Assembly: GCF_029813835.1 (NCBI RefSeq)
Contig: NZ_JARVKV010000014.1
Coordinates: 40,751 to 104,750 of the forward strand
Length of the DNA: 64,000 nucleotides
Direction of reading: 5' to 3'
Origin: Streptomyces sp. DH37
Lineage (GTDB): Bacteria; Actinomycetota; Actinomycetes; Streptomycetales; Streptomycetaceae
Shown: piece by piece, positions 48,663 to 58,419 of the stretch
How the letters are laid out: every line of letters starts with the position of its first letter
Position numbering within the stretch: the first letter of the stretch is position 1
The notes under the pieces: generated by a model
Told to the model about the DNA's origin: nothing
Database searches by the model: none
What the model saw: only the letters and a program-made list of their open reading frames with translations
Made by a program: the position numbers and the translations under genes

Positions 48663-51011
48663 TCACAGGATGCGGGTGAGGCGTGTCCCCGTGTCCGGTT
48701 CGGCCAGCTCGCTCCGGACGGCCACCGGCACCCTCACCTGGCCCGGTCCGCTGCCGACGGTCAGGGTGCCGACGGTGTCGCCCGCCGCCGCCGTGTGCGG
48801 TACGCCCTTGCCGCCGTCGGTCAGGGCCAGCTCCACCTTCAGGCCGGACCAGCCGACCGCCGTGACGTCCTCGGTCGCGACCAGCGGCGTACGGCCGCCG
48901 AGGCCGTCGTCCACGTAACCCACCACGTCGCCCTTGGCGACGATCCTCTCCGACCTCAGGACCTCCTGCGCGGAGACCAGCAGCTCCCGGCTCTCGGCGA
49001 TCACCGTGTCGATGATCGGCGGCTTGTGCTGCCCCATGACCGCGCCGACGATCAGCTGCGTGGTGCCGCCGACCTCCTTCTCGCCCGCGAACAGCAGGTT
49101 GCCGCCGGCGGCGGTGGTGGTGCCGGTCTTGATGCCGACGGAGCCGTGGTACGGGACGAGCCCGTTCCAGTTGCGGTGGACGACGCCGTTGCGGTCCTCG
49201 TACGAGGGCTTCTTGACGATCTCCCGGAACGCCTCGTAGTCCATGACCTTCTTGCCGAGCTTGACCTGGTCGGCAGCCGTGCTGACGGTGTCCTTCCGCA
49301 GTCCGCTGGCGTCGGTGTAGATGGTGTTCGCCATCCCGAGCTCCTCGGCGGCGGCGTTCATCTTCTCCACGAACGCCTTCTCCGAGCCGCCCGAGTCCCA
49401 GCGGGCCAGCAGCCGCGCCACGTTGTTCGCCGACGCGATCATCAGGGCGTGGAGGGCCTCGTCGAGGGTGATCTCCTCGCCCTCCTCGACCTCGACCGTC
49501 GACTCGCCCTGGGCGCTGAGGCCCGCGTCCTTCTCCGCCTGCGCGTCGACGGGTATCCGCGGCCCCTCCTCACCCGCCTTGAGCGGGTGGTCGCGCAGTA
49601 TGACGTAGGCGGTCATCACCTTCGCCACGCTGGCTATCGGCACCGGCTTCTCCTCGCCGTACGAGCCGAGGGAGCCGAGCCCCTCCACCTCCAGGACGGC
49701 CTGGCCCTCGGGCGGCCAGTTCAGAGCGGGCTCCTCGCCCTCGAAGGTGTGGGTGGCCGAGGCGGTGAGCACCAGCTTCGGGTCGGGCAGCGGACGCATG
49801 AGCTGCGCGACCGCCAGGGCGATCACCAGCAGCAGGACCAGCGGCGACCAGATCTTGACCCGCCGCACGGCGACCCGCAGCGGGGTCTCCGGCGGGGCGG
49901 GCTTGTTCGTCAGCTCGGCCAGCAGCTCCAGGGGCTTGTGCGGCGGCAGCGGCTGCTGCTTCGTCCGCTCGGCCTCCGGCAGCTCCGGCGGAGCCGGCCG
50001 CCCGGACGCCGCGGCGGGCGCGGACGCGGGTACGCGGGGGGCGTCGACGGACCGCAGCGGTACGAAGCGGCTCGTCCGCTCGACGTCGCGCTCCTCCGTC
50101 TTCTCCGGCTCCCCGGTCTTCTCCGGCTCCCCGGTCTTCTCCGATTCCTCAGTCTTCCCCGACCGCTTCGGCTCCGGCTTTCCGGAGTCGGCCTCGGGGC
50201 GCACCCGGAACATCGCGGTGGGCTGGTCGACCGGCCTGCCGGCTTCGGCGTCCTCGCCGGCCCCGTCCTCGCCCTCGTCCTTGGGGACGCGGAAGATCGC
50301 CGTCGTCTGATCCACCGGCCGCGCCTCGGGCTCGGGCTCGGGCCTCTCCGGCCGCCCGGCCTTCTCCGCCGCCTCCGGGACACCGGCCTCGGCGGCGTCG
50401 TCCTCGGCAGTGTCCTCGACGGCGTTCTCGGCCGCGGTCCCGTCGGTCCCGCCCCCGTCCCCGTTCTCGCCCCCGGGGGCGCGGAAGACCGCCGTGGCCT
50501 GGTCCACCGGCCGCGCCTCCGGCCCGGAGACGTCCCCGGCCCCGGTCCCGTCCGCGTCGGCACGCCCGTCGGCGGCATCGGCGTCGGTGTCCTCGGTGAC
50601 GTCCTCGATGACGCCCTCGGAGACGTCCTCGGGCTGCCCGGGCTCCTCCGCCCCCTCCGCGGCATCCCCTCCGGCCTCACCCTCGGCCGTGTCGTCGTCG
50701 GCGTCAGTGTCGGCTGTGCCGGCCGTGCCGGCCGTGCCGGCGTCGGCGGCACGGCCGTCCGCGCCCGCGCCGCCGGCCTCCCCCGTGGCCGTCTCCCCCG
50801 CCGCGTCCTCGGCCGTCGCCCCGGAGCCGTCTCCGTTCGGCGACGGCTCCTCCTCACCGGCCTCCGCCGCGTCCCGGGGCACCGCGTCCCGGGGCGCCTC
50901 GTACAGCGCCACGCGAGGATCGCGCGCCCGCTCGGGAACCGTTCCGGCCTCTCCGGTCGTCTCCCCCAACGAAGTCTGCCGTTCCGAACTGTTGGGGGAC
51001 TTGCCCGCCAC
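48663..51011 (-). CDS. D-alanyl-D-alanine carboxypeptidase (S11) with long acidic N-terminal region
   Basis: The 782-aa protein has the S11 serine triad: Ser461-x2-Lys464 (PIASVAKVMTAY), SANN and Lys628-Thr-Gly (GIKTGTTTAAGG). A membrane helix (IWSPLVLLLVIALAVAQLMR) precedes the catalytic domain. The first 390 residues are cytoplasmic, acidic and disordered, with three copies of a RPVDQ-TA-FR motif (RPVDQATAVFR, RPVDQTTAIFR, RPVDQPTAMFR). The enzyme trims the terminal D-Ala of peptidoglycan stems; the repeats may bind a cytoplasmic partner. GGAGG precedes the GTG. Confidence 0.92.
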   Translation of the reverse strand: MAGKSPNSSERQTSLGETTGEAGTVPERARDPRVALYEAPRDAVPRDAAEAGEEEPSPNGDGSGATAEDAAGETATGEAGGAGADGRAADAGTAGTAGTADTDADDDTAEGEAGGDAAEGAEEPGQPEDVSEGVIEDVTEDTDADAADGRADADGTGAGDVSGPEARPVDQATAVFRAPGGENGDGGGTDGTAAENAVEDTAEDDAAEAGVPEAAEKAGRPERPEPEPEARPVDQTTAIFRVPKDEGEDGAGEDAEAGRPVDQPTAMFRVRPEADSGKPEPKRSGKTEESEKTGEPEKTGEPEKTEERDVERTSRFVPLRSVDAPRVPASAPAAASGRPAPPELPEAERTKQQPLPPHKPLELLAELTNKPAPPETPLRVAVRRVKIWSPLVLLLVIALAVAQLMRPLPDPKLVLTASATHTFEGEEPALNWPPEGQAVLEVEGLGSLGSYGEEKPVPIASVAKVMTAYVILRDHPLKAGEEGPRIPVDAQAEKDAGLSAQGESTVEVEEGEEITLDEALHALMIASANNVARLLARWDSGGSEKAFVEKMNAAAEELGMANTIYTDASGLRKDTVSTAADQVKLGKKVMDYEAFREIVKKPSYEDRNGVVHRNWNGLVPYHGSVGIKTGTTTAAGGNLLFAGEKEVGGTTQLIVGAVMGQHKPPIIDTVIAESRELLVSAQEVLRSERIVAKGDVVGYVDDGLGGRTPLVATEDVTAVGWSGLKVELALTDGGKGVPHTAAAGDTVGTLTVGSGPGQVRVPVAVRSELAEPDTGTRLTRIL

Positions 51012-51234
51012 CTATGCCTCCCGCTGGGTGTTCGCCACTCGTCATATCAGTAAACAGTGTCCTGAAGGCCGGTTCTCCCCCGGCACTCCGGCTCGGTTCA
51101 GCGGCCGCGAGGGCCCGCTAAATTGCCAGACGGTAACGACATACCTACCGGTTCCATGACAAAGCCCTCAGGCGCTCTCGACAGACCTCTGTGAGAGGGG
51201 TCACCCTGTCATGCATCCACGCGGGGAGGCATGG

Positions 51235-51996
51235 ATGGGCAGGAGCCGTAGAACGATTCCGGAGGAGCTTCTGCTGCTGGCCCTGGACCCGGCCACGGGT
51301 ACCACGGCGCAGCCGCAGTCGCTCGACCTCGGCCTGGCCGGGGCCCAGCTCGTGGAGCTGGCTCTCGCAGGACGGATAGCCCCTGATGGGGATCGCATAG
51401 CCGTGGTGCTGCCACGGCCGACCGGAGATCCGACCCTGGACTCCGCGCTGGAGTTGCTGCGCAGACGCGGCAGCCCCGTCCGCGCGGTCCACTGGATCGG
51501 CGGGCCCAGGCTCGGGCTACGCCAAACCTATCTCACACACCTGGAGCGCTGCGGCATGGTCCATGCCGTATCCAGCCAGATGTGCGGGGTGTTGCCGACG
51601 ACTCGCTACCAAGCGACGGACACGGCCGTCAGCCGGGAGATCAGGGCCCGGCTCGACAACGCGATCCGCACCGGCGTCCCGCCGGACCCGCGGACCGCGG
51701 CGCTCGCCGCACTGGCCCACGCGGTCGGTCTCGGCAAGCACCTCTACCCCGGCAACGAGGGACGGTCATCCCGTTCCCGGCTGCGGGACCTGATCAGGCA
51801 CGACCCGATGGGCGGCCTCGTCGCGCACGCCGTGATGGACGTGCAGAACGGCGTGGCGGCACAGCCCCGGCGCGCCGCTCCCGGCAGGGGCGCGGGCGGT
51901 CCGGGCGGCGATCGGCCGGTGGCACGGTCCACCGCGCCCCAGCCGCTCGCCGGGCAGGTCCGACGGGGCGGGATGGCCCGCGCGGGCGCCCGCTGA
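51235..51996 (+). CDS. GOLPH3/VPS74 (GPP34) family protein
   Basis: The 253-aa protein has TIPEELLLLALDPATGTT, LGLAGAQLVELALAGRI and LVAHAVMDVQNGVAA, typical of bacterial GPP34 proteins. The eukaryotic relatives bind phosphatidylinositol-4-phosphate in the Golgi; the bacterial role is unknown. The ATG at 51235 has GGGGAGG upstream. Confidence 0.85.
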   Translation: MGRSRRTIPEELLLLALDPATGTTAQPQSLDLGLAGAQLVELALAGRIAPDGDRIAVVLPRPTGDPTLDSALELLRRRGSPVRAVHWIGGPRLGLRQTYLTHLERCGMVHAVSSQMCGVLPTTRYQATDTAVSREIRARLDNAIRTGVPPDPRTAALAALAHAVGLGKHLYPGNEGRSSRSRLRDLIRHDPMGGLVAHAVMDVQNGVAAQPRRAAPGRGAGGPGGDRPVARSTAPQPLAGQVRRGGMARAGAR

Positions 51997-52059
51997 TCCC
52001 CCACACCCCACCACCCGGCAGTTCTCCGGGATCCGGCCGGAAACCGGCCCGGAGCCGCG

Positions 52060-52116
52060 AAGCGCGGGGTGGCGGTGCGTACGCCCGGCACGGCGTACGG
52101 CCGCCACCCCGCGCTT
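52060..52116. terminator. Very long intrinsic terminator
   Basis: A 16-bp perfect outer stem (52060-52075 with 52101-52116) and an 8-bp inner stem (CGTACGCC/GGCGTACG) enclose a 6-base loop between the GPP34 and XRE genes. Confidence 0.85.
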
Positions 52117-52219
52117 GCGCGCGTGCACCCTCTGTGGCCGTTTCCCAGCGCAGGCGCCGCCGGTGGTGGCACTCTGCTTCAGGAGCGGTCTTATCGGCGT
52201 AAGCGGAGGTGTGCGCACC

Positions 52220-53080
52220 GTGGCATCCAGTGTCAACCCCACCGTCAGGCGGCGTCGGCTGGGACAGGAGCTGCGCCGGCTCCGCGAGCAGAAGGGCATG
52301 ACGGCGGAGGAGGTGGCCGACAGGCTGCTGGTCTCCCAGTCCAAGATCAGCCGTCTGGAGAACGGCCGCCGCAGCATCAGCCAGCGCGACGTCCGCGACC
52401 TGTGCGGGGTGTACGAGGTCGAGGACCAGCGGATAGTCGAGTCGCTGATGCAGATGGCCAAGGAGTCCAGACAGCAGGGCTGGTGGCACGCGTTCGGCGA
52501 CATCCCGTACAGCGTGTACATCGGCCTGGAGACGGACGCGGCGTCCCTGCGCGTGTACGAGCCGCAGGTCATGCCGGGGCTGCTGCAGACCCCCGAGTAC
52601 GCCGAGGCGGTCGTCGCGGGCGCGCTGCCCGAGGCGTCGGCGGCGGACGTGGAGAAGCGGGTGAAGGTGCGGCTGCGCCGGCAGGACCGCATCCACGACC
52701 CGAAGAACCCGCTGCGCCTGTGGGCGGTGGTCGACGAGGCCGCGCTCCGCAGGACGGTCGGCGGGAAGCAGATCATGCGGGACCAGTTGGAGCGCCTGCT
52801 CGAACTCTCCCGGCTGCCCCATGTGACGGTGCAGGTGATGCCCTTCTCCATGGGCGCGCACCCCGGCCTCAACGGCCAGTACGCGATCCTGGAGTTCCCG
52901 GACGCGGCGGACTCGACGGTGGTCTACCTGGAGGGCGTCACCAGCGACCTCTACCTGGAGAAGGCCAGCGACGTGCACAGCTACAGCGTGATGTACGAGC
53001 ACCTGCGGGCGCAGGCCCTCAACGTCGAGCAGACCCGGGAGTTCATCGAGGGCATCGCCAAGGAGTACACCCGGGGCTGA
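52220..53080 (+). CDS. XRE-family regulator with DUF5753 domain
   Basis: The 286-aa protein has an N-terminal helix-turn-helix (LGQELRRLREQKGMTAEEVA and LLVSQSKISRLENGRRSISQ) and a C-terminal DUF5753 region (YIGLETDAASLRVYEPQVMP, GLLQTPEYA, VQVMPFSMGAHPGLNG). Such regulators are usually paired with a DUF397 gene, here at 53305. GGAGGTG precedes the GTG at 52220. Confidence 0.9.
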   Translation: MASSVNPTVRRRRLGQELRRLREQKGMTAEEVADRLLVSQSKISRLENGRRSISQRDVRDLCGVYEVEDQRIVESLMQMAKESRQQGWWHAFGDIPYSVYIGLETDAASLRVYEPQVMPGLLQTPEYAEAVVAGALPEASAADVEKRVKVRLRRQDRIHDPKNPLRLWAVVDEAALRRTVGGKQIMRDQLERLLELSRLPHVTVQVMPFSMGAHPGLNGQYAILEFPDAADSTVVYLEGVTSDLYLEKASDVHSYSVMYEHLRAQALNVEQTREFIEGIAKEYTRG

Positions 53081-53268
53081 GGCCGCCCGCCGACGCCTCC
53101 GGAGCCACCCGGCACACGGGCGGCACGGCAAGCTACACCCCGTGACTCGTCGATGTGAAGAGCTGTTTGGAATATGCCATCCGGTCGAGTGAACAGCGGC
53201 GTCAGCGGCCCCGGTTGAGGGGTACCGTCTGCCGCACGCCGGGCCCACCCGGCACTCTTCACCGTCTG

Positions 53269-53304
53269 GGAGAAACCGGAGCAGACGGAGAAACCGGAGC
53301 AGAC
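53269..53304 (+). repeat. 18-bp tandem duplication containing the ribosome site
   Basis: GGAGAAACCGGAGCAGAC occurs twice in succession (53269-53286 and 53287-53304) and ends directly at the DUF397 ATG, so the gene has duplicated GGAG sites. Confidence 0.85.
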
Positions 53305-53514
53305 ATGGCAATCCGACAGGGCATGACCGACAACTGGACCAAGTCCAGCCACTCCGCCGGGAACGGCGCGTGCGTGGAGGTGAGGTCCCCGGAGCCGCGG
53401 GCGGTCGCCGTGCGCGACTCCAAGGTTCCGCAGGGACCCTCGCTGGACTTCGTCCCGGGTTCGTGGACGGCGTTCGTGGGAGCCCTCGGCCGGGGCACGC
53501 TCGCCCGCGGCTGA
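53305..53514 (+). CDS. DUF397 domain protein
   Basis: The 69-aa protein matches DUF397: WTKSSHSAGNGACVEV, VAVRDSKVPQGPSLDF and WTAFVGALGRG. DUF397 proteins accompany XRE/DUF5753 regulators in actinomycetes (BldB/WhiJ-type systems) and modulate development. The gene lies 224 bases after the XRE gene and has a duplicated leader. Confidence 0.88.
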   Translation: MAIRQGMTDNWTKSSHSAGNGACVEVRSPEPRAVAVRDSKVPQGPSLDFVPGSWTAFVGALGRGTLARG

Positions 53515-53659
53515 TCCCTCCCGCACGACGCGCGCCGAGCGGTGGCAGCACCGCGTCGCGCGGCACCACCGACCGAAGCCCTCTCGACTGGTCCGCCGTC
53601 CCGGCCGAGGGGGCTCGGCACGTGCCGGGCCCCGTGCGCGGGGCCTCGGGCCCGGCTCG

Positions 53660-54784
53660 TCAGGCCCGCGGGTAGCGGGTCAGCCAGCCCGGTGAGCCGG
53701 CCGGGGTGGCCGGGCTGTGGAGGGCGGGCCCCTGGGTCATCTCCATGGCGAAGTCGTCGGCCAGCTCCAGGATGGTGGCGCGGCCCTCCAGTTCGGCGAC
53801 CCAGTTCGGCGGCAGGGCCGTCTCCCCGTGCATCACGCCCAGCAGGTTGCCGCAGATGGAGCCGGTGGAGTCGGAGTCGCCGCCGTGGTTCACCGCCAGC
53901 AGCAGGCCGTGCCGCACGTCCTCGGCGACCAGCGCGCAGTACACGCCCATCGCCAGCGCCTCCTCCGCCGTCCAGCCCTCCCCCAGCGACTCCACGCGCT
54001 CCGCGGTCGGCAGCCCCTGCCGCACGGCGCCGAGCGCCTGCTTGAGGGCGTCCGTGGTCTCCTCGTGGCCGGGGTGGGCCGCCAGGTGGACCAGGGCCCG
54101 CTGCACGGCGGCGTCCAGGCTCTCGCCCCGGGCGACGGTGTGGACGACGACGGCGAAGGCGCCCGCCGCCAGACAGCCGGTGGGGTGGCCGTGGGTCTGG
54201 GCGGCGCACTCGACGGCGAGCTGGAAGACGAGCTGCGGCTCCCAGCCGACGAGCAGCCCGAAGGGCGCGGAGCGCATGACGGTGCCGCAGCCCTTGGAGT
54301 CGGGGTTCTTCGGGGCGTCGAGCGTGCCCATCCGGCTGTCGGCGAGTCCGGTCAGACAGGCGCGGCCGGGGGCGCGCCGGGAGTACAGCCACTCCTGGCG
54401 GGCCAGCCAGCCGTCCTCCGTCCGGCGCTCGTCGGGCCCCCAGTCGCGCTGGGTGGCGGCCCATCGGCGGTAGGCGGCGTGCACGTCGGTCGGCGGGTGC
54501 CAGGCGCCGGTGTCGCGCCGTACGTGGGCGCGGATGAGCCCGTCGACGGTGAACAGGGTCATCTGCGTGTCGTCGGTGACGGCGCCGCGCCGCCCGTAGG
54601 CGGGGACGTAGTCCGTCACGCCCTGGGGGCCGTGGGCGGCGCGGATGGCGTCGAGCGAGTCGAACTCGACGCCCGCTCCGAGCGCGTCGCCGATGGCGCC
54701 GCCGAGCAGGCAGCCGCGCACCCGGCTGCGGAAGTCCTGCTGCTCGGCGCGGCCCCAGATGCCGCCGCCCGCTGTCGCGGTCAC
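53660..54784 (-). CDS. ADP-ribosylglycohydrolase family protein
   Basis: The 374-aa protein has the DraG/ARH signatures GCLLGGAIGDALGAGVEF, AVTDDTQMTLFTVDGL and NHGGDSDSTGSICGNLLG, whose Asp residues bind two metals. It removes ADP-ribose from proteins or nucleic acids, or acts on a related nucleotide conjugate. It starts at GTG (54784) and is convergent with the XRE/DUF397 pair. No ADP-ribosyltransferase is nearby. Confidence 0.9.
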   Translation of the reverse strand: MTATAGGGIWGRAEQQDFRSRVRGCLLGGAIGDALGAGVEFDSLDAIRAAHGPQGVTDYVPAYGRRGAVTDDTQMTLFTVDGLIRAHVRRDTGAWHPPTDVHAAYRRWAATQRDWGPDERRTEDGWLARQEWLYSRRAPGRACLTGLADSRMGTLDAPKNPDSKGCGTVMRSAPFGLLVGWEPQLVFQLAVECAAQTHGHPTGCLAAGAFAVVVHTVARGESLDAAVQRALVHLAAHPGHEETTDALKQALGAVRQGLPTAERVESLGEGWTAEEALAMGVYCALVAEDVRHGLLLAVNHGGDSDSTGSICGNLLGVMHGETALPPNWVAELEGRATILELADDFAMEMTQGPALHSPATPAGSPGWLTRYPRA

Positions 54785-54986
54785 CGTGCGCCCCCTCCCG
54801 TGCGTACCGTTCCCTCGTCCGCTCCCGGCCGCTCCCGCCCGCGTCCGGGCCCGTCGGTTTCGGACCGCACTGTAATCGACCCCGGGCGGCCTGAAGCGGC
54901 TCGGAGGTGGACGGAGGCCGGAGATCCCGGGAAGACGGCCGGAAGTCGCCCGGGCCCGTACGGCCGCGCACCGGTCCGGGCCGGCG

Positions 54987-57638
54987 TCAGTCGTCCAGCA
55001 CCGGCAGCAGCTCCGGAAGGTGGCCGTCGGAGGCCTCGGCGGCCCGTACGCGCTCCTCGGGGACCTCGCCGTAGGTGGTCGTGCGGGGGCGGGCCGGGCG
55101 CCCGGCGGCCTCGGCGATGGCGACCAGGTCCCGGACGGACCGGTAGGAGCCGTAGGAGGAGCCGGCCATGCGGGAGATGGTCTCCTCCATCAGCGTGCCG
55201 CCCAGGTCGTTGGCGCCCGAGCGCAGCATCTCGGCGGCCCCCTCGGCGCCCAGCTTGACCCAGCTCGTCTGGATGTTGGTGATGTGCGGGTGCAGCAGGA
55301 GGCGGGCCATGGCCGTCACCGCGCGGTTGTCCCGGACCGTCGGCCCGGGGCGGGCGATGCCGGCGAGGTAGACCGGGGCGTTGGTGTGGACGAACGGCAG
55401 CGTCACGAACTCGGTGAAGCCGCCGGTGCGCTGCTGGATCTCCGCCAGCAGGCGGAGGTGGCCCAGCCAGTGCCGGGGCTGGTCCACGTGCCCGTACATC
55501 ATCGTCGAGGACGACGGCAGGCCCAGTTCGTGGGCGGTGGTGACCACCTCGACCCAGGTGGCGGCCGGCAGCTTGCCCTTGGTGAGGACCCAGCGCACCT
55601 CGTCGTCCAGGATCTCCGCGGCCGTGCCCGGGATGGAGCCGAGCCCGGCCTCCTTCGCGGCCGTCAGCCAGTCGCGGACCGACATGCCGGTGCGGGCCGC
55701 GCCGTTGACGACCTCCATCGGGGAGAAGGCGTGCACGTGCAGGCCCGGCACCCGCTCCCGCACCGCCCGCGCGATGTCGAAGTAGGCGGTGCCGGGCAGG
55801 TCGGGGTGGATGCCGCCCTGCATGCACACCTCGACCGCGCCCACGTCCCACGCCTGCTGGGCGCGGTCGGCGACCTGGTCCAGGGAGAGGGTGTAGGCGT
55901 CGGCGTCGGTGCGGCGCTGGGCGAAGGCGCAGAAGCGGCAGCCGGTGTAGCAGACGTTGGTGAAGTTGATGTTGCGCGTGACGATGTACGTGACGTCGTC
56001 GCCGACGGTGTCGCGCCGCACGTCGTCCGCGACGCGGCACAGGGCGTCCAGGGCCGGGCCGTCGGCGTGGAACAGGGCCAGGGCCTGGTCGTCGGTGAGG
56101 CGGGTGGGGTCGTCGGCGGCGGTGGCCAGGGCGGCGCGCACGTCGGCGTCGATCCTCCCCCCTCGCCCCCCGCCGGACGGCGGGGGGCCGGGGGCGTCCT
56201 CCCGCCGCCCGGCGGCGGCCGCGGACTCGCGCAGCGCCTCCCAGTCCCCGTACACCTCGTCGAAGTCGTCGCGGCGGTCGGCGGTGCGGCCCTCGGTGTC
56301 GACGGTGCGGTGCAGGTCGGTGCGGCCGGTGGCGGTGAACGCCTCGTCGGGCTCCTGCCAGGGCCGGCCGGTGACGGCGGCGTCCTCGCGGGCCAGACCC
56401 GTGGCCGGATCGGCCAGGGCGGTGACGTGCGGCAGCAGCCGGGGGTCGAGCCAGGGCTCGCCGCGCCGTACGAACTCCGGGTAGACGGTGAGGCGTTCGC
56501 GCAGTTCGTAGCCGGAGGCGCGGGTGTGCTCGGCGAGTTCGTCGATCTGCGGCCAGGGGCGCTCGGGGTTGACGTGGTCGGGGGTGAGCGGTGAGACGCC
56601 GCCCCAGTCGTCGATCCCGGCGCCGATCACCATGGCGTACTCGGAGTCGACGAGGTTGGGCGGGGCCTGGATGCGGGCGGCGGGGCCCAGCACGTGCCGG
56701 GCGACGGCGACGGCCGCGGCCAGCTCCTCCAGTTCGGCGTCGGGCATGCCGCGCATCGCCGTGTCGGGCTTGGCGCGGAAGTTCTGCACGATCACCTCCT
56801 GGACCCCGTGGTACGCCCGCTGCACGCGGCGGATCGCGAACAGCGACTCGGCCCGCTCGGCGTACGTCTCGCCGATGCCGACGAGGATGCCGGTGGTGAA
56901 GGGGACGGAGGAGCGCCCCGCGTCCTCCAGCACCCGCAGCCGTACGGCCGGCTCCTTGTCGGGCGAACCGTGGTGCGGGCCGCCGGGCTCGGACCACAGG
57001 CGGGTGGCGGTGGTCTCCAGCATCATGCCCATCGACGGGGCGACGGGCTTGAGGCGCTGGAAGTCCGTCCACGACAGCACCCCGGGGTTGAGGTGCGGCA
57101 GCAGGCCGGTCTCCTCCAGCACCCGGATCGCCATGGCGCGGACGTAGGCGAGGGTGTCGTCGTACCCGTGCGCGTCCAGCCACTCGCGGGCCTCGGGCCA
57201 GCGGTCCTCGGGCCGGTCGCCGAGGGTGAACAGCGCCTCCTTGCAGCCCATCGCCGCTCCCCGGCGGGCGATGTCCAGCACCTCGTCCGGGGAGAGGTAG
57301 GCCCCCTGGCTCCGCCGGGCGGCGCCCTCGCCGCGCCCCTCGCGGCGGAGCTTTCCCGGCACGGTGACGAACGTGCAGTAGTGGCAGCGGTCCCGGCACA
57401 GCCGGGTGAGCGGGATGAAGACCTTGCGCGAGTACGTGATCACCCCGGGGCGGCCCGCCGCCCGGAGGCCCGCGTCCCGCACCCGTGCGGCCGACGCCAT
57501 CAGGGCGGCGAGGTCGTCCCCGCGCGCCTGGAGCAGTACGGCGGCCTCGGCCGTGTCCAGCGCGACCCCGTCCCGGGCCCGGCGCAGGGCGCGCCGCATG
57601 GCGTTGGCGGTGGGGGGTGCCTGCGCGCTCGAAGTCAT
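54987..57638 (-). CDS. fbiC: Bifunctional FO synthase CofGH (FbiC)
   Basis: The 883-aa protein has two radical SAM domains. The CofG half has the cluster C81-x3-C85-x2-C88 ([10 protein letters not shown]); the CofH half has C563-x3-C567-x2-C570 ([10 protein letters not shown]). Together they build FO, the deazaflavin of coenzyme F420, from tyrosine and 5-amino-6-ribitylaminouracil. TATGCT (57645-57650) lies 6 bases before the ATG, pointing to a leaderless message. Other F420 genes are not in the window. Confidence 0.95.
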   Translation of the reverse strand: MTSSAQAPPTANAMRRALRRARDGVALDTAEAAVLLQARGDDLAALMASAARVRDAGLRAAGRPGVITYSRKVFIPLTRLCRDRCHYCTFVTVPGKLRREGRGEGAARRSQGAYLSPDEVLDIARRGAAMGCKEALFTLGDRPEDRWPEAREWLDAHGYDDTLAYVRAMAIRVLEETGLLPHLNPGVLSWTDFQRLKPVAPSMGMMLETTATRLWSEPGGPHHGSPDKEPAVRLRVLEDAGRSSVPFTTGILVGIGETYAERAESLFAIRRVQRAYHGVQEVIVQNFRAKPDTAMRGMPDAELEELAAAVAVARHVLGPAARIQAPPNLVDSEYAMVIGAGIDDWGGVSPLTPDHVNPERPWPQIDELAEHTRASGYELRERLTVYPEFVRRGEPWLDPRLLPHVTALADPATGLAREDAAVTGRPWQEPDEAFTATGRTDLHRTVDTEGRTADRRDDFDEVYGDWEALRESAAAAGRREDAPGPPPSGGGRGGRIDADVRAALATAADDPTRLTDDQALALFHADGPALDALCRVADDVRRDTVGDDVTYIVTRNINFTNVCYTGCRFCAFAQRRTDADAYTLSLDQVADRAQQAWDVGAVEVCMQGGIHPDLPGTAYFDIARAVRERVPGLHVHAFSPMEVVNGAARTGMSVRDWLTAAKEAGLGSIPGTAAEILDDEVRWVLTKGKLPAATWVEVVTTAHELGLPSSSTMMYGHVDQPRHWLGHLRLLAEIQQRTGGFTEFVTLPFVHTNAPVYLAGIARPGPTVRDNRAVTAMARLLLHPHITNIQTSWVKLGAEGAAEMLRSGANDLGGTLMEETISRMAGSSYGSYRSVRDLVAIAEAAGRPARPRTTTYGEVPEERVRAAEASDGHLPELLPVLDD

Positions 57639-57644
57639 GGACCG

Positions 57645-57650
57645 AGCATA
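57645..57650 (-). promoter_or_regulatory. Leaderless -10 element of fbiC
   Basis: TATGCT sits 6 bases from the fbiC ATG on the minus strand with no ribosome site between. Confidence 0.5.
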
Positions 57651-57899
57651 CGAGCGCCCCCGGCGCCGGCCGGGGCGCGGGGGTGGGGACGTTCCCGCCT
57701 CCCCCCGGCGCCGGGTACACCGGGTGACCTGCGCGAACGGCTCCGGGCGGCGGCCCGCGGCCCGGGCGGCGGGAAAACGGCGCCCGGGGACCGCATCCGC
57801 CGGGGCCCGCGCGCCGTCTACGGTGACGGGCCTTCCGCTTCCGGCCCCGCCGTCCGGATCCTCGCGCCGTCCTCGGCCTTCGCCTCATCGGGGGAACCC

Positions 57900-58310
57900 A
57901 TGCGCACCGCCACCGTCCTCGCCCTGCTCGGCGCCCTGCTGGTGGGCGCGCCCGCCGCCGCCCACGCCGCGCCCACCGCGCGGACCGCGTCCGCCGCCCA
58001 CACCGCGGCGTCGGCGGCCGCCGACGCCGGGGACCCCGGCGTACGGGCCATGGCCCCCACCCGGTCCTCCGGCGGTTCGGGCGGAGGGAACCGGAGCGGC
58101 GGCTCCGGCAAGTCCTCCGGCACGTCGAAGAGCACCGACACCTCGTCCGGCGCCTCGACGAGCGCACAGAAGGACAAGAAGGGCAAGAAAGGCAAGAAGA
58201 AGGGGAAGGGGATCGGCTGGGTCGTCGCGGCGCTGGTGGGCGGCTTCGTCCTGCTGGTCGTGCTGGTGGCGCTCTTCCTCCTCCGGAAGAGGAGGAGCGG
58301 CCGCGGCTGA
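57900..58310 (+). CDS. Small secreted/membrane protein with C-terminal anchor
   Basis: The 136-aa protein has a signal peptide (TATVLALLGALLVGAPAAAH, cleavage after AHA), a Ser/Gly/Thr-rich linker, a Lys-rich patch (KDKKGKKGKKKGKG) and a C-terminal helix (IGWVVAALVGGFVLLVVLVA) followed by RKRRSGRG. Function unknown. The Lys patch lies next to the outer membrane face and could bind wall polymers. Confidence 0.75.
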   Translation: MRTATVLALLGALLVGAPAAAHAAPTARTASAAHTAASAAADAGDPGVRAMAPTRSSGGSGGGNRSGGSGKSSGTSKSTDTSSGASTSAQKDKKGKKGKKKGKGIGWVVAALVGGFVLLVVLVALFLLRKRRSGRG

Positions 58311-58336
58311 CCCGCCGTCACACGGTGTCGGCCGGG

Positions 58337-58345
58337 TTATCCACA
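58337..58345 (+). promoter_or_regulatory. DnaA box-like site
   Basis: TTATCCACA occurs between the small membrane protein gene and the PHP gene, the same 9-mer as at 12500. Confidence 0.45.
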
Positions 58346-58419
58346 GGCCTTTCCCCGCCCGTCACGCGCGCATGGAAAAGTGATGCGCGGCACATCCGAC
58401 ACGACAGGGCGGGGTTGGC

